The notes under the pieces are model-generated. The model saw only the letters and a list, made by a program, of their open reading frames with translations, was not told where the DNA came from and searched no databases. From Strongylocentrotus droebachiensis (lineage: Eukaryota; Echinodermata; Echinoidea; Camarodonta; Strongylocentrotidae), in contig JAVYIG010000062.1 in the NCBI GenBank assembly GCA_035222895.1, positions 1,001,501 to 1,065,500 on the forward strand: 64,000 nt of DNA. The letters are read 5' to 3'. The number at the start of each line of letters is the position of its first letter. The stretch's first letter is position 1. The position numbers were made by a program, and so were the translations under genes. Of the stretch, positions 44,001 to 54,719 are shown piece after piece.

Positions 44001-47000
44001 GTGTTTAAGATTGTAACATATGGAAGTAATATTCGAAGCTCATCAATAAATATTCGATACATAATAGTAAGATGAATTTCCCACCGCACAGAACTTAGTT
44101 TTAGATAAAAGTTGTAGGGTTACACTGTGTTATTCTTTCAAAGGAATAAGAGCAATGAAAGGGCTGGTGGGCTCCGGTACGAGCGTTGGGTTGCCAGTGT
44201 TTCGATAAGTATCCTCTCATCGCCTATAAGAGGATGACGAGCCCGGCATCAGAATATGTTGCAACTGCTGCCGATGTTGTGGCTATTGTTGTTTGGAACC
44301 CTAAACCCAATCGCAAATACTTTCGAAAACTCAACTCAATAGCAGTTTTGATACGCTATGGTAATGCCCCATAGAAATCAGGTTCGAATTAAGGAATATG
44401 TCATTGTTAAATTCGCACATTTAAAAGAGTGTCGTACAAGGCCATTGAAATTGACTAAGGTTGATTTGTCGAAAGTAGCTGCGATCATGTTTCTTTAAAG
44501 CCCCACTGTACTACTTATAGCTACTTGCGCCCTCTATGTAGCAAGCAATGCCTAATCGGCGCATGTTGGTCCCCCATAATCCTCTTTTTCTTATGTTATT
44601 TGAGAGTTGATTTGATGAGATAACTACCTGTTAGTGACCTTGCAGGGAGGTATAATCCCCTGGCCAAACTAGTACAGACTGGCTTTAAAGCAATACTGCA
44701 CTGATGATGTACCTTTCTACCCTAGCGCACTGCTGATTACACGGTGCTATCGCGTCACGGTGGTCAACTGGCCAACAAAATCGCAGAGAAAGGACTAGGT
44801 GCAAGAACCAACAGCGCATCTAGTGAAGCAGCGAGCTACAGTTGACATGAGATGGCCCTAGAGAGCATTTTGCGATAGTGCTTCTAGTACAGTATGGCCT
44901 TAAGAATTATTACCAATTTTCAAAAAATACACGTACCATTATACTCCAGGCTGCCCACTGTGTACTCTTTGTACACTTTGCCGAACTTTTCTTGCGATGC
45001 TGCAGTCTTGGTGAACCTGTCCATGTTCACTGACAACGATGCAGAGACTATTTTGTAGCTGCCTCCAACACTTACGCTGTTGGACATCTGTTTGAAGAAC
45101 AAGAGACCGAGACAAGGTATGACAGTTGTTCGTGCGAGAAAAAATAGATAGAAATCACCACGTTCAAGAGGGTTTAAGTAAATTTTGTTCAGGTCGCTCC
45201 ATAACTTAAAATATATGCGCTTATGCGCGTGCGCTTGTCACAACTGTCTCTCTAGATAAGCTATGGTTCACGTAATCACTTACATCTCTCGTGGAATCTT
45301 TGATGAAAGATGACGTGTCCTCACGGTAGGTTGTGCCCGAACGAGACCCCAATTGAGCTTCCGTCACAACGTGCTACATTGGTAAAACAAGAGAAAAAGA
45401 TACAAACGTCTTTAAAGGAAGGGAAGTTGTAAAGGCCATGCTTCAGAATTCTGTATTTCCTTCTTTTAAAAATAAAGATCCAAATGGGAATCGACCGTTC
45501 TGGCTTTTGACTTTGCGTCAGTGGTCCTTTGAACCACCATGTGTTATTGACGGTTACACGAAATTATCAATATATATTAGTATTGCTGTGAATCATTGCC
45601 TCGTTCATTTACCATTTATCCATTTCCTACACCTGGATGGAGAGAGACTAGTGTAATGTCTAGCCAAACATGCCAAATGCAGGCGCGGTTTGGTTCTAGA
45701 AGAACAATAGTATTATTACTATTATTATTAGTAGTAGTATTATCAGTATTAGTAGGCCTATCATTATTATTAGTTAATTACTACTATTATCATTATTATG
45801 ATGATAATTGTTGTTACGATTATCATTATTACTTCAATTATTATTATTGTTATCATTATCTGTTTTTTTTTATTATGATGATGATGATGATTATTATTAT
45901 TATTATTATGGCAATCATCATTATCATTATTAGTTTAATTATTATTATTACTATTATTATTATCATTAACATTATCTTTAATACATTATTATTTTTATCA
46001 TCACTACTATTATTGTTGTTGTGATCATTGTCATTATTATAATAATCATCATCATCATGATCATCATCATTATCATCATCATCATCATCATCACCACCAT
46101 CATCATCATCCTAATTAAAGGGGAGGAAAGCCTCACCGTTCCCCAGTCGGAGAGGAATGTCATGTAGGCCGCTTTGTCATAGGTAGTGGGCAGACCACAG
46201 ACGGCGACACGAAACTCTCGACTGGGCTCGAACCCGTCAGCGTTGGCGAGGGTCTCCAGGTAGCGAATACTGCCATAGTTCTCGATCGTTTGCTCTGAGA
46301 AGTACACGTAACCCTTGGTATTTTCATCGTTCTTGATGGACCGGTATTCTGCAAGCATGAAAATATGAAGTGTTAATAAAAGATACATTTTGACACCCTT
46401 GATCGACACTTATCCCCTGTGGTTTATTTCTAAAGGGCTATATTACTGCGTTTTATTTTTTTTAAATTTTAATTTTTTTTTAAATATACAAAGCATTGTC
46501 TGATTTTCTTTTGAATACTGGTCATCTGTATATTGTAACGTTGACGACTCTAGCACTTTTCTGAAGAAGGTTTTATAACAATATTTAAATACACAATATA
46601 AGTCGCTTTCCATTATGATCCTGAGGTCTAGATAATTTGAAATAGACCTACGTTGTAAAGAGAAATCAACTGAAACTCTCAAAGGAAAATTTGTGAGATT
46701 GACAAAATTCTGTAGAATATTAAGTTCATTGAGTACCAACCAGTTCGTACACATGTATTATCGTAAAAATTACTTGAATTTTTGTGATCCTTGTAATATG
46801 TATATCGTATCATTTTTTAAACAATAAATTCTTTGCAAGATGATTATAAAAAAAGCTGGCGTAAGATTCGTGGTTAATAACAATATTGATAAAATGATGA
46901 TGGTAATAATGATAACAACTATGACAACATCAACACTGCTTGATTGATGCTAATAGTGAAAATATTCTGTGCCAATTTACTAGAAAATCGTTCACACATA

Positions 47001-48817
47001 ATAAAAAATCTTTGTCCGAAAATAATTTTCTAAAACAGAAGTGTGATATTTGTTATTAATTCTTAAAAATAATTAATTTCTAGATTAAATTAAAACAAAT
47101 CAGTTAAGCATAATGGAGGCTAGAGGCGTCGATTTTGTTGGACAGAATGGTGTTAATACTGGCGGATATAACGGGGGGGGGGTTACAACCGGAACCCCAC
47201 ACTTTTTAAACCATTTGGCATGCCCCAAGAGGCACTTATGGGATTATTCTTAATTGTTCTTAATTGGCGTTCCGCCTACACATAGCATGACCGTCAACCC
47301 TCGCCCCATTATAATTAACGTGTAAGGATAGCTCTCTTACGATGGCTGGCAGCAAACTGGAAGCTAGCGAAGACAGCTTGAACGTCAACTAAAGAGTGAA
47401 AAGAAAGAATGAAAGGGACAAAAATTATACTATTCGTGGAGTCATGTATAGCTTGGCATATTAATGGAATATATAAAAGGTGAGAAGAAATGCATACCAT
47501 AGCAGGATAGACCATACAAGCTAATGATCAGCTTCTAAAGACAGACATAATCAACAGTAAACTCGTTCTTAACTACTCTTATAAGGCCTTGACGCCTGGA
47601 TTTTCAATAGAACTGACCCTCTCGGACAATAACCCTCCGGAAAGTTACTCCCGGAAAACTACCCCCAAGGACAATAACCCCCTGGAATATAACCTCCCTA
47701 AAAATTATCCCCAAGGACATCGACCCCCCCCCCCCCCGAGGACAATTATCACCCGGAAAATTACCCCCTAGGAAAATCCCTCCTCAGAGGACAATTACCC
47801 CCCCCCCGAAGAAAATCATCGCAGACTTCCCCTTTAATGAACAGGGGTAATTTTCGGGAAGGGGGGGGGGGGTTAATTCTCTCGGGGTTGGTTGTCTTAG
47901 ATTGTCCTAGGTTGTCTTGGGGGGGGGGTAATTTTCCTAGGGGTTATTTTCAGGGGTGGGGGGTAATTTTCCATTGGCCGGTGTTAATTTTCCGGGGTTA
48001 GTTGTCCTCGGGGTGGTTTGCCTCGGCGTGTAATTTCGGGGGGGGGGGGGGATTGTAATTGGTGGGTAGTTTTCCGGGGGGGGGGGTAATTGTCCGGGAT
48101 GATTGCCCAGGGGGTAATTGTCCTAGAACCAATTTAAAGTTATAGATTCTGCTCCATCCTTACCCTTTATTTATACAGAAAACGAAAAAACGAAATATCC
48201 GTGCGTGTCTCAATGCGCAATGAATTAAACTTTCATGACGTCATCTATGTCGAAACTCGAAAACTGTATGACTTTAAAGGTTTCCTTAAATACTGAATGG
48301 GAAACTGAATTTTCTATCCTATGTTTTGTCAGGGTTTCGAACCAGCAAAGATTAAACAACGTAGGAACCGGATTAAAAAAAAAAGAAGAAAAGAATATCA
48401 ATACACAGATCTCTATGGATCCTATGGATACAAAACGAGCAGCTTACCATCGACATTCACCTGATGGGAGAGCTTCTTGGCGTAGCTCTTCGTTCCATAA
48501 AACGTATCTTTCTCTTGCGACGTGTAAGAGCTCCTACGTCGCACGAAATCCACTTCGTCGGGCACTCGGTACTCGTTGTCGGCCGTCACTTTCCCGTTGT
48601 CGTAGGTGAGTTTCAAGACACGCCGAGTCGTCAAGAGCCCGGGGTCGACCCCTCCAGTCTTTCGGTTACCCTCGGGGTTTCCCTTGATGATATCGTAGGA
48701 GATGCCGACATATTTAACCTGTTCTGGAACGGGCTTGATAGAAGCGCCCAGTGATAGCGCGGGCAATAGGAAGAGTAGGGTTAACACACAACCGCATACA
48801 CTACGTGGTGTCTCCAT
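36017..48817 (-). CDS. MACPF-ApeC (perforin/apextrin-like) secreted protein with giant acidic repeat tail, 9-exon gene
   Basis: Spliced gene of about 2,197 residues built by eye from nine exons, all with consistent phase and GT-AG junctions. Order: signal peptide; MACPF region (about residues 30-350) with the family signature (AYMTF..DWGT-H at an exon junction), VPD and YGTKSY-type blocks; ApeC region (about 352-571) with WPDGKYALP, YCIYK, EYCCREDG and a final YCFY; then about 1,625 residues of acidic repeats. Known: MACPF domains form membrane pores in immunity and venoms, and ApeC binds peptidoglycan in amphioxus apextrin-like proteins. Inferred: a secreted immune effector or egg/defence protein. 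The tail is new to me. A GATAAA hexamer lies about 80 bases past the stop (35933-35938). Confidence 0.9.
36030..40690 (-). repeat. Coding tandem repeat, ten units of 360-535 bp
   Basis: The spacing between the repeated words for KFKEMVRALK is about 488, 444, 535, 490, 444, 490, 444, 360 and 488 bases. Differences are near multiples of 45 bases (15 codons), the size of the inner DMELRRASEWDEGE block, so units grow and shrink by whole inner blocks. Confidence 0.95.
41246..41541. mobile_element. Palindromic MITE, about 60-bp inverted ends
   Basis: Left CCAGGGGAGTGTTTCACAAA and right TTTGTGAAACACTCTCCTGG, then CTAAGATCGACTTTAAGTTG with its mirror CAACTTAAAGTCGATCTTAG. Intron 8 of the MACPF gene. 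A related end is at 41872-41930. Confidence 0.85.
41555..41700. repeat. Dispersed repeat (CACAGGGCTAATCCCC family)
   Basis: Same family as 7850-8097, shorter, missing the middle portion. Confidence 0.65.
41750..41870 (+). mobile_element. tRNA-derived SINE head
   Basis: CGTGGTATAGTGGTTCGTTC (A-box-like) and GGTTCGAATCC (B box, about 41800-41810), then GGCACTAACGTCTGTTGGCAA and ATTAATCCACATCTGCC. Intron 8 of the MACPF gene, antisense to it. Not a functional tRNA: no 3' acceptor strand complement is seen. Confidence 0.65.
42296..42498 (-). CDS. MACPF-ApeC exon 8, ApeC middle part
   Basis: Acceptor ATTCTAG, donor ACG|GTAAGT, phase 1 to 0. GGNIRWNDVN, MPSGTY, EYCCREDG, ILPAESSFYLMK and ACQT follow the ApeC order. 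Confidence 0.95.
42758..43063 (-). CDS. MACPF-ApeC exon 7, ApeC first part
   Basis: Acceptor TTGGCAG, donor GACG|GTAAGT, phase 1 to 1. WPDGKYALPEAA, CPAAAFTWDFG, YQDTDTAG, YYCVK and MPGVYCIYKVG are the ApeC landmarks. Confidence 0.95.
43564..43746 (-). CDS. MACPF-ApeC exon 6, end of MACPF
   Basis: Acceptor CTTCTAG, donor GAAG|GTACTA, phase 1 to 1. PISIDLIGLNEVLDS matches the closing MACPF block ('P.P....L..L..L'). Confidence 0.85.
44937..45087 (-). CDS. MACPF-ApeC exon 5
   Basis: Acceptor AAACAG, donor AATG|GTACGT, phase 0 to 1. VGGSYKIVSASLSVNMDRF is an amphipathic strand/helix segment of the kind that forms the membrane-inserting hairpins of MACPF proteins. Confidence 0.85.
45284..45373 (-). 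CDS. MACPF-ApeC exon 4
   Basis: Acceptor AATGTAG, donor GAT|GTAAGT, 30 codons. It begins HVVTEAQLGSRSG, completing the WGTH signature across the junction. Confidence 0.9.
45705..46112. repeat. Trinucleotide repeats (ATT and ATC)
   Basis: About 400 bases of TTA/ATT repeats passing into ATC/TCA repeats, in intron 3 of the MACPF gene. Reading frames across it are Ile/Leu/Tyr or Met/Ile runs and are not genes. Confidence 0.9.
46137..46348 (-). CDS. MACPF-ApeC exon 3
   Basis: Acceptor CTTGCAG, donor ACG|GTGAGG, phase 1 to 0. It contains YFSEQTIENYGSIRYLE, VAVCGLPTTYD and AYMTFLSDWGT, the first half of the MACPF signature. The donor is 20-60 bases from a long ATC triplet repeat in the intron. Confidence 0.9.
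46390..47340. other. Intron 2 of the MACPF gene, no recognised feature
   Basis: AT-rich with T/A runs; a G tract at about 47173-47182. No exon or known element recognised. Confidence 0.5.
47341..47388 (-). CDS. MACPF-ApeC exon 2 (micro-exon)
   Basis: 48 bases, acceptor TCTTTAG, donor CATC|GTAAGA, phase 1 to 1. It encodes VDVQAVFASFQFAASH, matching the MACPF strand 'V.V...F..F.FSAS..Y'. Too short for ORF prediction; chosen by phase and family match. Confidence 0.8.
47600..48130. mobile_element. Mirrored-arm element with GGACAATTACCCCC word
   Basis: The left arm (about 47610-47820) has repeated GACAATAACCC, GGAAAATTACCCCC and GGACAATTACCCCC. The right arm (about 47850-48130) has the reverse words GGGGTAATTTTC and GGGGGTAATTGTCC. 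Ends and target duplication not resolved. In intron 1 of the MACPF gene. Confidence 0.6.
48448..48817 (-). CDS. MACPF-ApeC exon 1 (start, signal peptide, MACPF N-terminus)
   Basis: The ATG at 48817 begins a hydrophobic leader (VLTLLFLLPALSLGA). VKYVGISYDIIKGNPEGN, GGVDPGLLTTR and YRVPDEVDF are typical of the N-terminal part of MACPF proteins. Donor GATG|GTAAGC, phase 1. The start is firm because the signal peptide begins right at the Met. Confidence 0.9.
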
Positions 48818-49290
48818 TGTGAAAACAGATCTAGACTAAGAGGCCGAAAGAGAGAAGGAATGAAAGGAGAAAGAAGAAGAAGATAACAAATGTTTTAAGC
48901 CTTACAATATATCGATTACACAACGTTTGTATCATATGAATGTACAGTATCGTGCGAAAAAACAACCAAGCAATCCAAAAAAAAAAACAACAGCAATACA
49001 CCGCATGGACCTATTAATTTTGATCCTTCAATAAAGTTCTAAATTTCCTCAGATGTTTAACACAATGCCTGTCAGAAAAATTATCGTGTAAAAAAAAAAA
49101 GGCAACTTAAACGGTGCTTCATTTATAAGTTACACCCGTTTCTCACGAGACCCCAATTCGAATTAGAAATTGCTACAGGAGTTTTGTAAGTGTTTGTACT
49201 ATTTGTAATGTCCCCTATGTGAACTCACTATTAATTACTCTCACATGGTGCGTCAAAAACAGCACCTATATCGAAGCAGTCCTACGCCAG
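48818..49290. other. Upstream region of the MACPF gene
   Basis: Immediately upstream of the start (on minus) is purine-poor leader sequence; further out AT-rich. No certain TATA box or initiator was found. Confidence 0.4.
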
Positions 49291-49296
49291 CAAATA

Positions 49297-49480
49297 TGGA
49301 CTTTTAGATTTGCACGTCGAGAACATGGACTGCTATGTGTAACATCCTTTTGAGGCAATGCGACTTCCATTTAAGGCACTGCCGGACACTGCCAGTGCCT
49401 TAAAATGACGTCGCATTGCCTTAAGGATCACACGTGGCAGTCCACGTTCTCGTCGTGCAAATCTAAACGTCCCTAATGAC
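49297..49480. repeat. Palindromic element (GCACGTCGAGAAC ends)
   Basis: TTTGCACGTCGAGAACATGG... mirrored by CCACGTTCTCGTCGTGCAAA, with the inner pair TTAAGGCACTGCC / CAGTGCCTTAA. Related to the hairpin at 53033-53148. Confidence 0.7.
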
Positions 49481-49488
49481 GCTTCATG

Positions 49489-49789
49489 CAGTGGCGGATC
49501 CAGGCCCCCCCCCCTGGGAAAAAAAACGTGTAAAAACACGTTAATTTGACCTTTTTTGGGAGTTGGGCCCCTCCCCCCCGGCGCTCAAGGAGGGCGGGGG
49601 GGGGGGGGGGGGGGGTGGGGGGTGCAATTTTTCAAATTTTCGAGGGCAAAAAAAAAAAAAATGGGCACACTTTCCCCCTCCCCCCCCCCCCCCCCCCCCC
49701 CACTGAGCGCATTTTCGGCCGGCGCGATTCGGGAGCAAAATGAGAAAAAATTGGGCCCCCACCCCTATGAAATCCTGGTTTCGAGTCTG
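49489..49789. mobile_element. hAT-like non-autonomous element, G/C tracts
   Basis: Begins CAGTGGCGGATCCAGG and ends CCTGGTTTCGAGTCTG. Flanked by an exact 8-bp duplication GCTTCATG (49481-49488 and 49790-49797). The interior has long G and C tracts. Confidence 0.85.
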
Positions 49790-49952
49790 GCTTCATGTAC
49801 ACGTGCTTTGACACTAAAAGCTTGTAGATTCAGATAAAGTCGCGACAGCGGAAGACACATCTGATTGGTTTATATTTCAAAGAGCTCCAAATACATGTAG
49901 TTCTCCCTCATAGAGATTGTACAACTATTTGGAGCTCATTGATTTAGTCTAT

Positions 49953-50922
49953 GACCGGGCTGCGTAATTTGTTTCCCCACTTGAGCTCCAGACCCGAGTA
50001 TGAACTCATTTGCATACAACCAATCAGAGCTCATCTTGTCAATTACAAACTTTACGCGTGGTAAAGATTTTACGGATGCGAAATTCGAAACGGTGATGCG
50101 AAGCTCTAGCTTTGGTGGGCCTGCATAGGCTTGCAAATGTGCTTCAGCATGTATATTCCTTTAGCAAATTTATTATAGATCTACACCTCTAATGATATCA
50201 GCTAATGTATTTGCTGTGGAAAACTATCAATAAGCACGAAGTTAAAATTACTCTAGCAATCGTCATCGAAGCCACTCTATAGGAACCCATTTCTTAAGAT
50301 TTTACGGTTGAGAATTGATTATACATCTAGACTATATACACCTCTAAAAGACTCTAATAATATCAGCTTTATTTTGTTACTTCTTTTATTGCAGGAATTC
50401 TTACCTTAGAACTATGAACATTACAGCAATTTCTTAAGCTGATATTATTAGAGCCTCTTAGAGGTGTAGATTTATAATGTTTCTCAACCGTAAAATCTTT
50501 AGAAATTAGTCCCTATATATATATATATATATATAAATATATATAGCGGCTTTGGTGACAATAAGGCCTATCATTGATTGCCAGAATATTTTTAAATTAG
50601 TGCTAAGTAATAACTTTTCACAGCAATTTCATGAGCTGATATTATTATTAGAGGTGTAGACTCTAGATGTATAATAAATTTGCTAAGATAGACATGCTTG
50701 AGCACAAATGAAACTATTTTCAAGCCTAGCTGTGCCATGGCTATGCACACACAGTCGCACACCATGTGTGTGAGGAGCTTCGCACCGTACCCTTTCACAT
50801 CCGTAAAATCCTTACAAGCTAGTTAATTATTGACAAGATGAGCTCTGATTGGCTGTATGCAAATGAGTTCATACTGGGGTCCGGAGCTCAAGTGGGAGAA
50901 AAAAATACGCGACCGGGCTTGC
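49953..50922. mobile_element. Foldback element, about 165-bp inverted arms
   Basis: Left GAGTATGAACTCATTTGCAT, CCAATCAGAGCTCATCTTGT and GATTTTACGGATG are mirrored at 50757-50922 by ACAAGATGAGCTCTGATTGG, ATGCAAATGAGTTCATAC and CATCCGTAAAATCC. A second inverted pair (TTTTACGGTTGAGAA / TTCTCAACCGTAAAATC) is nested at 50300-50505. No coding sequence. Confidence 0.75.
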
Positions 50923-51669
50923 GCATGCATCTATGCGCAGATGTCACAACCATCTTTCTCAAAGCGCTATGTTGATGATGATGAGTAGCTATACTGCCCC
51001 CTCCCAACTGATTTTGTCCATGTTTGTCTCTCAACACATTTATGATTGTAATATATCACAACATCGTAATGGACGAGGATAATTCCAGTGTCACGGCGGA
51101 CACGCCATGAGGTCTGCAGTTCGCTATGCAGATTGAATACCATTATTATGACAGATATAACCAAATATTTATAAATTATAATAAATTAAGATCCTATATA
51201 AATTGCACAGTCAATGCCTTATGTTCATACCGATGGTCCGAGGGATTGATATCCCCGTCCTTCAATGAGATAGATAGAGAGGGGATAGTAATTAAGTTCG
51301 ATTTCTTTTATTTCGTCTCTATATTGCACAAAATGTCATGAATTTAAGAAAAAGGTATTGACACATTGACATTAAAAAAAGACTACATCAATGCTGAACA
51401 AATCTTCGTCTAAATGATTATCCCTTTTGAGTTGAGTATTTTAATATTAGCCCCCCCCCGCACACACACACACACACGCACACACACACGCACACAGGTG
51501 CATAGACTGAGGTGGACATTCCAATATAAAGGTCATCTTTCAAGGTTTTCATTACTTTTATTGATTGAAGATGATGAAAAAATTTCCCACCGTATATTTG
51601 AATTATAAATACGTCGCGGTAATTAGTCTATAAGCCTTCCATCAATTTGTATAAAATCTTTCGATGTTA

Positions 51670-52060
51670 ATCAAAAAAACTAATCCTTTATATAACATGA
51701 TATCTTAATTCCACCCCTGTAAAAATAATAAATGTAGTCATACGAGAGACCCAGATGAATTTGAACCCGCATAATCATTCCATGCGATTTGATCTGCCAA
51801 TGAATATACCACCAAGCCTGAATAATTATAGAGGCCGTGTGAACTTACGAGCGATACCGGGTCAAAAGAGGCCCACTTTGAACGGCCTGAAGAAAATATT
51901 AATAATAATAAGTTATTTCTATACCGTAAATGGCATAATGCCTCTAAGCGGTTTAGAAGAAATATAAGTGATAAGTCAAGGAAACAGAATTAGCATCTAA
52001 TACCAATAACATCACATCAAAGTTCAAAAGTTCGACCCAAGTCGAAAAGTAGTTGTAGGT
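51670..52060 (+). repeat. LINE-associated repeat unit, partial copy
   Basis: TATCTTAATTCCACCCCTGTA, CGAGAGACCCAGATGAATTT, CCACCAAGCCTGAATA and CGGCCTGAAGAAAATAT match the 5' part of the units at 53409 and 60990. Confidence 0.75.
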
Positions 52061-52379
52061 GAGATTGTTCTTCGATGCAGGGAGGGAATAGTAATCGCAG
52101 TGTTTAGTCTATGAGCCTTTCATCAATTTGTATAAAATCTTTAATTTTCTTCGGTTTAAAACGATTTGCAAAGTTGTTTTTCCCAAACGAATAAAAAGAA
52201 ATTCCTAGGGTTTTAGTTTTCTTTCAATCGCACCTTTTCATTCGTATCAATCTTCTTAACTGTTGCTGTACTGTCGCGGCACATAGTTTTCTTTTACCCG
52301 ACGATCAATTTTCATGTCTGCTATTTGATTACAACAGTTTGGAAGAAAATCGTAATTAAAGTTCCCGAAAAGAGGCTTC

Positions 52380-52933
52380 TCTTCAAAATGCTCTCATATT
52401 CGAAACATGACAACAAATAGCTGAAGTCTTTGGCACCTGAAACATTCATGCCACACGTGGGTGTAGTCCCATGTGCCCATTTCTGTGTGAATTGCATCAT
52501 GCTTTACACTGGGAATGAGTAAATTAGGCCAACCGATAACTTATCATGACTCCAAAGCGTCACAACAGACACATGTGTTTAAAGTTCATTTATCACAATT
52601 ATGTAAATTACCCTAAGTTTTCACGTTTTGCAAAGTGAATTTTACTTTGTTAATTCTGCATTGAATAAGAACAAGATAGACCAACCAATCAATTAATTAC
52701 TCAATCCCATGTCCTCGGAGACTATAATGTAATCGCATGACCAGGCCCGTAGCCACAGTTTGATGTTTTTTTTTTTTTGGGGGGGGGGGGGGCACATATA
52801 TGTAATTGATCGACGTCCTGGGGAGGGGTCTGAAAAAAGTTCAATCTGATCTTGGAAATGTTTGGGGGGCTCGTGGCCCTCTCCCCCGTGGCTACGTGCC
52901 TGCGCATGACCAGAACTCAAATTTTTCTTTAAA
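52380..52933 (-). mobile_element. MITE copy (reverse) interrupted by a hAT-like element
   Basis: GCATGACCAGAACTCAAATT and TTTCTTTAAA at the end match the MITE terminal repeat; inner CATGCCACACGTGGGTGTAG fits its interior in reverse. The outer left end is vague. Confidence 0.5.
52742..52902. mobile_element. hAT-like short element
   Basis: Ends CAGGCCCGTAGCCAC and GTGGCTACGTGCCTG are 15-bp inverted repeats with one mismatch. CGCATGAC is duplicated exactly (52734-52741 and 52903-52910). 161 bases, inserted in the MITE. Confidence 0.9.
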
Positions 52934-52982
52934 AAAGAAAAATTGCCCAATCGCTCTTCCTATTGCTCTATCTGTCTCTCTG

Positions 52983-53022
<40 letters not shown>

Positions 53023-53032
53023 TGGGTATGGT

Positions 53033-53148
53033 AGGGACTTTGCACGTCGACAAAGTGGACTGCTACGTGTGAAGTGGTGCCTTAAAAGTACGTCACACGT
53101 AGCAGTCCACTATGTCGACGTGCAAATCTAAAACTCCCTATTAAGAAG
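53033..53148. repeat. Palindromic hairpin element
   Basis: TTTGCACGTCGACAAAGTGG with ACTGCTACGTGTG is mirrored by CACACGTAGCAGTCCAC and ATGTCGACGTGCAAA. Same family as 49297-49480. Preceded by a CT microsatellite (52985-53021). Confidence 0.8.
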
Positions 53149-53408
53149 ATTGAGTTGAACGATTCGAAATTCCGCCATCTCTTAATAATCAGCCGAACCT
53201 CAATATTTATTACTTATTTTGAAAAAGATGTTTGATTGAATTTAAGAATGGGTAATATCTCTTTTGAGGTACCTGCCAGACTGGGTAAATTATATTCGTG
53301 GTACAATAGCACAAAAGAAGGCCACATATTATGCAATCTGCAAAATATATGTGAATAGGACAAATTTGCTGAAATATCTTCATGCGCTTATACACAAACA
53401 CATTAAGT

Positions 53409-54715
53409 TTGCACTTTTTCGAGGCCCTTGAGGCTTGAGGACTCGATGTTCATCCAAAAGACTAATCCGTTATTAAATAAGATGATATCTTAATTCGACC
53501 CCTGTAAATATGGTAAATGTAGTCAATACGAGAGACCCAGATGACTTTGAACCCGCATACCAATATCATAAATACTGACAATAGGAATACAGACATACAA
53601 TAATCATTCCATGCTATTTGATCTGCCATTGAATATACCACCAAGCCTAAATAGAGGCCTTGTGAACTTACGAGCGATACTGGGTCAAAAGAGGCCCACT
53701 TTGAACGGCCTGAAGAAAATATCAATAATAATGAGTTACTTCTATATTGCATAATGCCTCTAAGTGGTTTAGAAAAAATATAGGTGATAAGTCAAGGAAA
53801 CAGAATTAGCATTTAATACAAATTAAATTACATCAGAGTTCGAAAGTTCGGAAGGTCGACCTAAGTCGAAAAATTGTTTGCCCGACTCGGTAGGCTTGAT
53901 ATGTTTGTCCGACTATAATTAAATTCCCTCATTAAATGACCAATTTTTTATTTGCCCAAGATCATTATGATTCTATCTAAATGTGAAGGTTATTTGTTAT
54001 CTATTAAACTTTTTTTCTTCTCTAAAACTGCCATTGTTCCCTACAGTGAACAATGACAGAGCCCTTAAAAAAACAGCCTTCCTTAGCATGTTTAGGAAGC
54101 AAATTCAGATTCATTAATAAGCCTTTATTTGCGCTTTATAGTTGGTAAATAAAGGTCATTTAGACAATGACAATGTCCTACTTCTCACATACAAAATACT
54201 CCACGGCAAAGCCCCTTCATATCTATGTGAGATAATCCATCCATATGTTCATGCCCGCACTCTCCGATCTCAGCAACAAAGTCTTCTACAAATCCCACGT
54301 ACCCATACTCAATACGGCGAAAGATCCCTCAGCTACTAAGGACCCACCCTATGACACAACCCTCCCCCTCAATATTCGTAACGCCCCGACGGTCGATTCT
54401 TTCAAATCACTTCTGAAGACATTTATGTTCATCCAATAGTTTGTTAATTATATGCTAGTTTATGTCCGATAATGTTTTTTCCTTACTACAATAGAATCGT
54501 AATTATTCAACTATTATGATTGTGTTCATAAGTTTATACCATGTATATTATATCTGAGTTTTTCATCATTGTATATGATATCTATTTCTGTTAATTCATG
54601 CATATCATCTTTAGGTTAATCATGTAATATATTGTATAATTAATTGTTGTAAAGCACATGGATAATTTATTATTATGCGCTATATAAAAATGACTTTATT
54701 TATTATTATTATTTA
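53409..54715 (+). mobile_element. LINE-tail repeat unit, copy 1
   Basis: A non-coding 5' block (to about 54130) is followed by the C-terminal end of a LINE reverse transcriptase: LLTYKILHGKAPSYLCEIIH, then after a frameshift PLNIRNAPTVDSFKSLLKTF. It ends with CGCTATATAAAAATGACTTT and an (ATT)n tail, a CR1/L2-style 3' end. The same chimera recurs at 60990. Confidence 0.85.
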
Positions 54716-54719
54716 GATG

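Noticed and set aside
45596..46024. 142-codon frame rich in Ile, Leu and Tyr
   Set aside because: Translation of ATT/ATC triplet repeats in an intron.
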